64,000 nucleotides of DNA, from contig JAXRKN010000037.1 in NCBI GenBank assembly GCA_038502055.1, positions 496,001-560,000 on the forward strand, given 5' to 3'. The position numbers and the translations under genes were made by a program. The stretch comes from Tanytarsus gracilentus. Lineage: Eukaryota > Arthropoda > Insecta > Diptera > Chironomidae. Positions 1 to 10,792 of this stretch are shown in pieces (position 1 is the stretch's first letter; each line of letters opens with the position of its first letter). The notes under the pieces are model-generated. The model had not been told where the DNA came from, made no database searches, and saw only the letters and a program-made list of their open reading frames with translations.

Positions 1-1224
1 CTTGATAATCTTCGCAGCTCGAGCCAATGTGAAACGAGACCCCGATGACACTTAGATTTAAAGTTTTAGCCAATTTCAAGAGATTCTCCGCTTCAACTCC
101 TGGAATGGCTCCAAACTTTTTTCCCAACTTGTACTTTGCCTTTTCGGAACTGTGTCGAATTCTCAACACCAAGCTATGTGTGTATGCAAAGATGTGATGT
201 GCATAAAATAAGGATGAAAATTAGATTGGAGTGGATTATAAAAAAAAGTTTAAAAGAGAGCGTGAAAAAAGTTTTCACTTTGATTCATCAAGCGTGCACG
301 CTCATGATGTGTTGAATTTTGCTTTTTGGTTGCAATTTTAATTCGTTCAACCAAATCCTTCAAAGAGACTATTTCAAAAATATAAAGTGCATTTAAAAAG
401 TTTCGCGTGAAAATTAAGTCACAGAAATTTTCAAAAAAGTTAACCTTCGTCAAATTAGAGCAAGAACGTGTCAAAAAAATTAATTCTTGTTTGGTTTAAA
501 AGTGTTGGTTTAAAGTTAATTTTATCAAAAGGAACTTTGAGCTGAGTTCATGAAAATGGTTGAATGTACACCCAGCAATCAGAGAAAAAAAGGTTATCAA
601 AGGATTTTTTTCTCTCAAAAGCAATAAAATAAGAGATTCATTTATTTTAAATTTATCGTTTGAAATGTTTCTGCGGTCTGTTTAAATATAAGGTCACGTG
701 GCTATAACTTTGAAAATATAATTCGCAAAATACGTCACATTTAAGGAGACTAAACACTAAACCGAGCAGTAAAAAGCTCTTAAAAATACTCACTTAGCGT
801 CCGGATAAACTTTTAAAATCTTATAAATTTCATCTTCATTATCAAATGTCATGAAACGAATCCCTCCATTGCAATGACTCTTAGCAAATTCAATGTGACT
901 CGATACTTTTGTTGTGTTTGCAAAAATTATTCTTTGCGGGTCGACATTCAACGAGAGAATCTTTTCAATTTCCCACAATGATGCACAATCGAAAGAGCAA
1001 CCGAGTGATGCCAAAGTTTTAACAACATTAATATCATCGTTGCATTTAACCGCATAGAAAGGTGTAACTCTTGGCAAAAATTTCCTCCAGTCCTCGTATT
1101 TTCTTATGATGTCACTCAAATTGCAAATGTAGAACGAATCGTTTAGTAGTTTGAATGTCCTCGCAATCGTATTCTCTAAATTAAAAGGACCCGAGAATTT
1201 TTCGAATAAAGTTTTATGCTCCAT
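1..1224 (-). CDS. Odc: Ornithine decarboxylase, N-terminal part (gene continues past left edge)
   Basis: This encodes the first ~200 residues of a PLP-dependent ornithine decarboxylase, the enzyme that makes putrescine in the cytosol at the start of polyamine synthesis. Exon 1 is 1224-794, from ATG 1224 to donor GTGAGT. Exon 2 starts at 173 after an ACATAG acceptor and runs to the window edge. Seen: PFYAVKCND with the PLP-binding lysine, FDCAS, RIIFANTTK (ODCs usually have NPCK), LVLRI with the conserved arginine, KFGA, and FHIGSSCED of the PLP phosphate loop (family: FHVGSGC, so one Gly is Ser). The catalytic cysteine and C-terminal antizyme-response region lie outside. An antizyme inhibitor homologue is possible, but the PLP lysine and FDCAS motif favour an active ODC. 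The 620-nt intron holds no recognisable gene. Confidence 0.9.
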
Positions 1225-1258
1225 CCTAGGCGATGTTTAAAAAGAGACTAAATCGATA

Positions 1259-1267
1259 TTTTTTATA
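1259..1267 (-). promoter_or_regulatory. Possible TATA box of the ODC gene
   Basis: On the minus strand TATAAAAAA reads about 35 bases upstream of the ODC start codon at 1224. If it is used, the 5' leader would be only about 10-15 nt, unusually short. TATA-like strings are common in this AT-rich DNA, so the assignment is tentative. Confidence 0.3.
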
Positions 1268-1269
1268 CA

Positions 1270-4200
1270 CTCACGAATAAATACTGTGTAGCATTTATTC
1301 CGTGAATACATCACTATAATCGTCTTTAGGTCCAATTACAGAAATGGACAGTTACAAACATTAAAATAAATATTTTTATGAGAAAAAAATGTAAATTTAC
1401 AATTTTTCTCTTTATAAAACATGTAATTTTCTATCTCTGACTAATTAAAATTAAAATTTCCCACACTTGAACTTATCTCAAAATTTATTACAAAATATTT
1501 TCAAGGATAAAATTTTATCACAATAAATCTATGAATTGCTAATTTTCGAAATATGTAAAATTAAAATTGACCATGCATGGCCATGTGAAAAATTGCATAG
1601 AAAGTTTAAAAATGTTTTTCAAAACAAATTAGTTACAAGCTAAAAAGTCGCTTTAACAACCCTTAAGAATTTTTATAAATATTTGCCTTATCAATAAATA
1701 GTTCATGCCACAACATGTCAGTTCTGGCATATTAAATACTGTCATACTTTTTAAGCGTAAGTGTCAAAAGTCAAATTGTGTAACGGATTAATAAACAATT
1801 TAATTAGAATGCGATAAGAACTACGCATAGTAATTGAGATGAGCAATCATACAAATATTTAAGGCAAAACAAATATGCGTGCCATGGTAAACTGACCATC
1901 CTCAACCTAAAACATTGTTAAAGCATTAATAAAATGATATGAGGATGCCATGCAACATTGGAGGGTTGTGAAAACATTGCAAGAGATTTTTTCTTTTTCT
2001 GTACCAAAGCGGCTGCTGTTGAGGCAGTCGGTGTTTACATTTCGTGCCATAAAGACGTTAAATTTAGAAGAACAACTGAACTTTTAAAGTGTGAAATTAA
2101 AAATTTTAAAAAATTGTTGTGCATTAAAATTTTAAGTTCCCGATCCCTCCACATTTGCATTCAATATTGAAGATTATCGCATCAGACGATATCATTTTCT
2201 ATTGCAAACAGTAAAAATAAATTTGCAATCACCATAAAAATAAAAATCAAGTGAAATTGAATTGAATGAGATTAAATGGTTAGTTAAGCATAAAACTAAG
2301 CTGAATGAAATCCCTTGACGGATAGCAAATTTTACTTAGTTTTATAACTGCATTGAGAACTAGATTGTGCTTTCATTTCCCCTGAATGAACTCGAACTCG
2401 CCTCATGATTACATGCCAGGAAGTCAATGGGGGTAACCTGGCAAAGTTTTATAAGTGAATAACGACGGAGTGAATAAAATAAATTTTTTACTCACTTTTT
2501 GAACTTTTCATGCTGCAAAATAGTTTTAAGTGAAAATTTATAAAACTCCAATTTTGCAAAAAAAAATATTTCTTTTAAATAATTTTTTATGTGAGTAAAA
2601 TTTAGTTTCGCATAAAGATAATTTTTTTTAAATTATTGCGTGCTTAATATATCACAATGAATAGACAAAATGTAAAAATAAATCTCAAACAGCTTTTACA
2701 TTCAAAATCCTTTTCGCTGTCTTCAAGCGTCCTTCAGATCGAAGTGTAACTTGAAGAAGTTAACTTTCAGATGGGAATATCATGATGATGTGAGCTTGTG
2801 AAAAAAAGAAACCGAATGAATGAGTGATGATCGTAAAAATCTCTTTCCTTCACAAGAAATTGGATTCTTCAAGGAGAAAAAAATATTCAGAAATTCTCAA
2901 TTTGAGAAATCCCACGAGATAACAAGCTCCAACAAAATTAACATGTACATTTATGATGAATGAAGTTGATTTTTTTTATCACACCAATAAATTACTGGAG
3001 ATTAGTATGAAAAGTTTGGCGGAGAATTTAAACTTCAGTCAATTTGTTTAGCATCATCATCAAAGTAACGACTTATGAAGAAATATTTTGAGTGAGGAAA
3101 ATTGTCTTTAATCCGATTAGTTGGAGGAAAACTTATTACCTTCATCACTCTTCTTCAATTTTTCTCGCATTTGCACACTCAGTTTCCACCTTATGCTGAA
3201 AATCCAATGACAAACCGTCGTCATCACTTTACCAACATCATCGAAAGGATTAAAGATTAAATGATGGAAAATATCTTCATAAAGTATGACTTCGAGAGAC
3301 AATGTGGAGATATAGATAAAAACTGAATGGCATGCAGTCAGAATTGATAAAATTTTCCTCCGATGCGGTTAGTAAAGTTTCTCGCCATACTCCGACAATA
3401 GAGATAATATCTCGAAGAGTTATCAAGCGTAAGATTTACAATTTTCTATCCATTCTTCCGCTTCAATCTACCATACTCAAAATCCACAAATTCTGAATAA
3501 ACTTTCAATATGATGAAGAAAATCCGACAATAAATTATTATTATTATAAGCTTGGAAGTTTTAAAATATAAAAAATCCAATATTGCGCTTCAGTATGTTC
3601 CGATTTTGCAGATCTCCAGCAATTTTTCTCCAATCTGACATTTTTCCTATTAGTCTTATCCAATTGAGAGTGTATGAGTTTGTACATGATTTCATTTCTC
3701 TCTTGTCTCTTTGTGAAAAATTAAATTAAATATTAGTTCATCATGTGCAATTCTGAATTTAAAAAAAAAGTTCTATATTGAAAGTTTAAAAAGTTTAAAT
3801 TTTTTAAACACATCTTAATTAGAAATAGATGAAAATCAAAATAACATTTTTAAACTTTATTTTAGTTTAAAGGGTTTTTTCAATTAAACCCACAGCTTTT
3901 CAAATTATGTAATTAAAAAAAGTTTTAAGTCATTGCATTGGTAGAAAATAGTTTACAAAATGAAATTGAAAATTGCTATTGAATTTCTAATACAAATCAG
4001 GTTTTAAAATTATATATATACAACTTTTTTAAAACCGACAACAAAGTTCACGAAAACTTTTTTGGAATAGAGACAGTATACAGTAGTGCAGTTATTTATT
4101 ATGAATGCAGTATTGACTCTCATAACAGGGATGAGAACAAAATTTATAAATAAATTCTTAAAATGCCACACACACGAATGTGGAAAAGAAAAAGAAAAAT

Positions 4201-7200
4201 ATCTCTGCAAGCTGGATCCATTTTTTGTGTGTGCAACTAAAATTTTCCTGCATCATTAATTTTCACACTTGTGGAGCACACATACACACATACATACTTA
4301 TTGTATTTTCTTCCGAACAAAAAAATGCTTTTGGAAACGATAAAACTGGGTCTTTGTGAAAAACGGTTTTACGTATGACGAAGAAGAACAAATTATTATT
4401 ATATTTTATCTCCGAAAGCAGAAACAGCAGTGGAAACGAAGCAAAGCAAATGTGTGATTCCCGTGCATGCTCGAAGGCGGAAGACGAAATTTATTCTATA
4501 GACATATAGAAGGAAAGAGGAATAACATAATGTCGCACAGAAGTTTCAAACCATTACATTATGGCGAGCACGTCTTCATCTCGCACATTTCCACCTCACT
4601 TTCCATCCCCAACTTTTCTCAATATTCTATGGATAGATCGAAAATCATTGAATTTCACCCCGAAATAGCTTTAAATTGAAATCGCAGCTTGTTACTGAAC
4701 GAAATTGAAATGATAATGTTTGAAAGTAAATCTCTTTTCATGTAGTCGCCATTATAAATTCTACTCAATATGCATGCATTACTTTTCAAAATATGACTAA
4801 ATTTTGTTTCTGAAATTATTTTATTTCAAAAAAAAATAATTTTTGAAATATTTTTATTCAAACGGTTTAAAACTTAAATTTCGTTCGAACCTTAATAAAA
4901 ACATTTTCTCCGTCAATTCATTAAACATTTGACAATTCCATAAAATAAATTCAATGGCGCTTAGAAATCCCCGCTGATTTTCATTTTCTATACTTGACAC
5001 TGTAATGATCTTGATTATCTGTGTTTTCTGCCATTTCCAAACTTCCGCTAAAAACTGTCAAGCTTCTTCGCGATATGACGACAAAAAATGGAAATTTATT
5101 TTGTTTTCTCTCGGAAAAAGTTCTTTAGTCATGGAAATTAAAATTGCCGACTTTATGTGTCTTCAATGTCATTTCTCGTTGTCATCAATGAGACCTTGAG
5201 AATGTCAACAGCGAGCGAAAAATGTTTTGGAGGGAACGATGAGATTAAATAACATTTTGGATTTTTCTGTTCTACTGAACATGGTTGAAAGAAACGCATA
5301 AAGCAGCGAGTAATCCAACAACTTCTTATAGAGATTTAATCGCTTTTATTCTCTCCCGCGTTCAAAAGAAGCATCTCGCATTTCAGGCTATTTGAAACGC
5401 TAAAGACATTCTTCAAATTTTCTGTGCCTTTTGCGGAATGAATTGAATTTTTTTGCCTTTGACGTCGAAAAGGATTCTTTTTCAAGTGAAAGCTTTTTTC
5501 GGCTTTAAAAAAATCTTAATTAATTTCATAAATTGTTTTCAATTTATGTTTTTCAGTGAGAGAATTTTTTAATGAAAGAATTACAAAATCCCATAAAATG
5601 AAAAACTTGATAGCTTTTCATATAAAATAATCCAGATTGTTTTTTTCTGCTTTATTGGCTCGCATCATTGAAGATTTAAACTTTAATTGCTTGAAGATCA
5701 GCAAAATATATTTTTCAATTTCCAATTTGTGCTATAAAAATTATATTTTTTTCACTCTAAAGCTTTTTTTACGGTGGAAAATAATCTAGTTTAAGAGTAA
5801 ATAATTTTTTCAAATATTTACTCGAATTTATCAGTGGCTATAAAAAGAAGTAAAATAAATTAGTTCGACAGCTAAGTGAACTTGAGAGATCATTAATTCA
5901 ACTCTCATCAACTGTCAAAAGACTTTCAGCACATAAATTTTACACCCTCGATATCATTTTAACATTCATCCTTTTTCAGCTCTTTTATTTTTCACCACCC
6001 TCTCACTCCCACAAAGCATGGTCAGCATTCAGTTCCGAAAATTGTTAAATTTTCTTCTCTCCATTGCTGATTATCCGCAAATGTTTATTTATGTCCAATT
6101 TTTTATACGATTTTTCTTATCCCATCGCTTATTACTCTCCGCCGCTCCACCCACATTTTATTTCCGCATTCCATCAACAACAGGCAACAGCAAACCATTC
6201 TTCACCACTCATGATTGACCTTTAAATTTATCGCTTTCAAGTTCTACCCATTTAACACAGTTATTCATTAAGTGAGAAAATGAAAAGCGCGCGTTTGTAT
6301 GTAATAATGTTTTTTGTCTGATGCTGCTCCATTTCATGGAGAATGAACCTCTGAGAATATATGTACAGGGAAGCATTATCATGTGCACATTCTCATATAT
6401 AAAAGGAAATTTATGTCTTTTTATGGGTATTACGAGAGAGATAGAAAAATAGAACAACAACATGCGGTGGGGAACGGGAGACACATTAAGCGACAATATG
6501 CTCTAAAATAAAGTTTATATTATTAGAAAATGACGATCATTGCACGCCATTTTTATGATGATGATAGTTGGTGATAACAGTGATGATAATTAAATAAGAG
6601 ACACGAACATTATACCTGATGTGTATGTGTGATGATACATGCTTGTTAACATTGATAGAGTGATGGCTGCAGATAAACAAATTCACATGTGGATTAATTT
6701 CATTGGCTCGTTTAAAGTCAACCTGGAGAATTGCATAAAATATTTTGCAATTATCGTCATACTTTTGGATAACTCTTGGAGCAGTGGAAGCGGTAAGTGC
6801 TCAGCGCAAAACTTTTCAATTTTTTTTATTCACAAAAACTCTCGAAGATGAAAAAGTTTCGCTCTTGTTCTCGCCAGTTTTCTTTGAAATAAAAAAAATT
6901 GTGCAAAGAACGGGAAGAAAATTTTAAAATTAATAACATGAAACTAAATCTGAATGCAGTTAGCGTAAAAATATTAATTTTTCGCTAAAAGCTTCCAACT
7001 TAATTAAAAATAAAATTTTTCAAACTTAAAGTTTATTTTGTTTTAAATTTTCTTATATCGCTTAAGAATCCAGGTTTGAAAAATTTTTACGATGGCTAAA
7101 ATAATTTATGGCGTTGTTGCGTAAAAATTTTCACTTCCTGCCTTTTGTCGCCATGAAAAAAAAAACGGTGAGGAAACAATTCTGGAGTGATAGGAATAAA

Positions 7201-8163
7201 AATGAAAAAGTGCGCCATAATGTGAGACAGGAGAAACATAAAAAAGCATGAAAGCGAATAATTTATATTTTTTTCCTTTACCAAAAAGCTTGAAATTGAA
7301 ATTGCAAAAAATGAGTGTCGCACTTCATTCCGCAGTCTGTTTCTTCTTCGGCTGTTGCTACCACTCTCATACCAGCCTTATTCATACGCATAAAAGGGAG
7401 GAAACGAAGATTCTTCATCATAATGGAAGGAAATTAAACCATCACTTTTACGATTTTCTTCTTAAATGAAAATTTATGTTTTGCAACTTTTCATTCAGTG
7501 CGGTGGACGCTTTTTGTAATTTAACTTACTTTCTTGCTTTTTTATTAACCAAATACGAGACACGACAAAACAGAACGAATTTTCATCGAAAAAGAGAATG
7601 TTCGTCAAGTACGTGACATGATGACTGAACAAACGCCATGTCAATTTTGAGAATATTGTTGACTTTGTAACTCACTCGAAGGGTTTCATGCATGAACTTA
7701 AAAACAAGATTTAACTTTTATTCACGACTATTTGCTTTGAGTTCAAATTGATCGGATATTAAAAGTTTAGTAAATGGGTTAAAATAAGACCAGGACTGAA
7801 TACATAAGGTTTAAAATGGCATCCATAATAATTTTTAATAAAATTTAGATTTTCTATAGAATACTTTACACATTACTTATAAATTCAGCTCTCACACTTA
7901 AAAATTAAAGCAAAAGCTGCAACGGAGAAAATAAATTTATTATCTCAATTTTCCTCCTAAACTTTCTTTTACGAGAATAAGCAAGGAGGCTTGCGGAGAA
8001 TTTTAAAGAGAGGATTTTCCTTTTCAGTTTATGTGTGGGATAAAAGAAGGCAGAGACACAGAAGAGAAAAATGACATTAATCATAGAGAAAATTCTGCTA
8101 CATTTATATCGAGTGAAATTAAGACAAATGTCGACAAATTCCGATGTGAAATAAATAATTTTT
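1270..8163. other. Intergenic DNA without recognisable genes
   Basis: About 6.9 kb of AT-rich sequence with short stop-limited ORFs (60-95 codons) on both strands, none with a family signature, acceptable splice context or coding-like composition. It contains homopolymer runs and small ATG/GAT simple-sequence patches around 6550-6600. It may include the promoter and unseen 5' exons of the Dpr gene that follows. Confidence 0.6.
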
Positions 8164-8191
8164 ATGATACTTCCTCTTCTCGTTTATCCAG

Positions 8192-10792
8192 GACTGATTG
8201 CCCCCGTTAATAATGTTGATAAAAGCGTCGGCGATGGTAGTTCTGGAAGCATTTATAATCATTCAACTGATGATGACAATGGTACTGCCATGAATCAGCA
8301 TCAGCAAACGTCGGTTATGGATTACGCTGGCTCGAATAGTATCAACGATGAATACATGATGGAATTATCAAGCGCCAACATCAATAAAACATTTTTTAGG
8401 TCATCAAATAATTCCATCATCACGAGTCAGGTCGGTTCCATTGTTCATCTGCCGTGTCGAGTGCACCTTCTTGGCGATGAAATGGTAATGAAAAAAAAGT
8501 TATCATTTTTTCCGTTCGTGTGCTTCTTTGTGTTGTTTCAAAAATGTGTTTTTAGAGTCGCTGAGATGGAAGAAAAACTGACGGTTGAGAAAATGAGAAA
8601 AAGTGCACAATTGCTAAAAAAAAGGTGTGAGGGAAGTACGGCGGAGAATTTCTCCATTTGGTCTGAATTTTGGATATTATTGTGACCTAATTGTGACTAT
8701 TTGTGACTCACTCTCCATTTTTTTTGACACCCAATATTTTTTGAGTCACAAATAGTCAAAAACTTATGATCCATAAAATTTTTGCTTTTCATCTAAAATT
8801 ATTTTTAGAAAATCTCCGCCATAGTTCTCATCAGTTATGTGGTGAAAATATTTTTTTTTTCAATTTTAAAAATATATTTTTTTGACAAACGTTAATTAAA
8901 ACTTTGGATGTAAAAATGTAAAATAAATCTTAGAAATTATCAAAACATCATGAAAAAGTATGTTTTTTAAAAATTCTCCGCCGTAGTTTTTGTGAAGTAC
9001 GGCGGTGAAAGCTCAAAATTTTGAAATGCTCAAAACTCAAAAAATATTGGGTGTCAAAAAAAATGGAGAGTGCGTCACAAATAGTCACAATTAGGTCACA
9101 ATAATATCCAAAATTCAGACCAAATGGAGAAATTCTCCGCCGTACTTCCCTCACACAAAAAAAGCACCTGGAGGAAATTTTTCTTGTTAGATTTAAAACT
9201 TTTTACGTGCCTTAAATTTTTTAAAAATTATTTTCTATATAATTTATTTAATTTAATTTTTTATATATCATCAGTTGAAGGTTTCGAGCTCAATTGAGCT
9301 CATCATGAAAATTTCCATGCTGGGAAAATTAGGAATGGAAATTATAAAAAAAGATAAGGATGTGCAATTAGTTTAATTATACTTTCATTTTCTCTCATAT
9401 TTCTTAACGTTTGCTCCCGCTGTTTTACCTTCTCATATACCTTCAATTTCATCTTAACTACCATCCTCGACATCGTCTACGACAACGACGACTGAATTGT
9501 CTCACTTTCTGTTTTTTCTACTCCACAGATCTCGTGGATTCGACGAAAAGATTTTCATTTACTGACGGTTGGTCTGACGACCTACAGCAGCGACGAGCGT
9601 TTCAGTGCAATTCATTACGAGGAGTCTGGGGTAAGCAGCGGTAAAAAATTCCATCTTTAATGAGTTAATTACACAACGACGATGCTCATTTTACCCGTGA
9701 GCTATAAATAATAGCATTGAGCTTCACTAATGGATAAATTGCTCAATTTACATTTCTTCTTACAACTCTCGCTAACTCATTTCCCGGTCTTTTCAGGACT
9801 GGCAGTTGAAAATACGCTTCGTACAATTGCGAGACCGTGGAACTTATGAATGCGCCGTTTCATCGCATCCGAGCATTTCGCTTTTTATACATTTGGAAGT
9901 TACCGGTAAGCTTTCTATTGGGAAATGCAGAAAGTTTTTTTTTCAACTTCGCGATATGGCAGCAAAAAGTTTAATTGAGTTCATTTTCATTAATTAAAAG
10001 AAGCCAGAGCGGAAATTGATGGACCACCGGAGCGATTTCTAAGGGTCGGCAGTGTTTTGAGATTAACGTGTCGAGTGATAAAGAACATCGAGAATCCCAT
10101 TTACCTGTTCTGGTATCACAATAACCGCATGATTAATTATGACTATCACCTCGGAGTGAACGTAACCATTGAGAAAGGTAAATGTGTTAACATCTCTAAA
10201 CGTTAGAGGAGAATTATGATAATTATCATGGCATTCCCTCCTCAGAATATATTACACTGATGCTACACTTTAATTTAATAACAAATTTATCAAATTCTAA
10301 ATTTAGTTTAAAATAAAATCTCACTATATACTTTCTCTCAGTGCAGTGTAAACATAACGATGCGATCTAATATATTCTCACTCTAAACGATATTTTAATT
10401 GCATTTTCATTACATGACACACTAAACGAGTAGATAATAAATTTTCGGAGCTTCTAATTGTACAAACGACAGTGGCGTTTTCCGGAAATTACAGTTGTGC
10501 ACCATCCAATGCATCGCCAGCAAGTGTACTTGTGCACATCATACTGAATGGTAAGTGCGAGCCGAATGTTTGTTCAATTTGCCAAATCAAATCTGATAAA
10601 TTTATCGAAAATTTTCTTTCTCTTTATGATGATGATAAAAAATATTTTTTAGGCGAGAATCCAATTGGATTAGCAGCTTATGGAGGAGCTGGTGAGCCAG
10701 CAATTGCAAAAAATCAATCGATTTATGTGCAGGCGTTATTGCTACTCCTCAGTGCCACATATCAATTCATTTTCATTTTACAAACATCGTGA
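8192..10792 (+). CDS. dpr: Dpr-family (defective proboscis extension response) Ig-domain cell-surface protein
   Basis: Neuronal cell-surface proteins of the Dpr family carry two Ig domains and bind DIP partners during synaptic matching. Exons read: 8192-8484, 9529-9630, 9797-9905, 10001-10177, 10434-10550, 10653-10792, with phases consistent throughout. The first listed exon begins after a good acceptor (CGTTTATCCAG) in phase 1, so a signal-peptide exon lies upstream and was not found. Ig1: HLPCRV, ISWIRRKDFHLLTVG and DRGTYECAVS. Ig2: LRLTCRV, IYLFWYHNN and SGNYSCAPSNASPASV. WIRRKD...LTVG and CAPSNA are Dpr signatures. The last exon adds a Gly-rich linker and a hydrophobic end (about 10730-10789), suggesting a GPI anchor. 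N-glycosylation sequons lie before Ig1. The 10434 acceptor has a weak pyrimidine tract; 10431 is the alternative. Which paralogue this is cannot be decided. Confidence 0.88.
8625..9156. mobile_element. 532-bp MITE-like inverted-repeat transposon with 8-bp target-site duplication
   Basis: The first 122 bases (8625-8746) are the reverse complement of the last 122 (9035-9156), with one mismatch (T8708 versus C9073). Both ends start GTGTGAGGGAAGTACGGCGG. The element is flanked on both sides by AAAAAAAG (8617-8624 and 9157-9164), an 8-bp direct repeat as expected of a target-site duplication. There is no transposase, so it is non-autonomous. It sits inside the first visible intron of the Dpr gene, between exons ending 8484 and starting 9529. 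Eight-base duplications occur in the hAT and P superfamilies, but the termini do not match the usual hAT start that I know, and the duplication is A-rich, so I leave the superfamily open. Near-identity of the arms points to recent insertion. Confidence 0.85.

Noticed and set aside
8164..8191. ATG at 8164 as the start of the Dpr gene
   Set aside because: A strong polypyrimidine tract and CAG acceptor at 8191 indicate that the exon begins at 8192 in phase 1; MILPLLVYP would be read from intron sequence.
8948..9154. 68-codon minus-strand ORF
   Set aside because: It lies wholly inside the inverted-repeat element and mirrors its arm; not a transposase.
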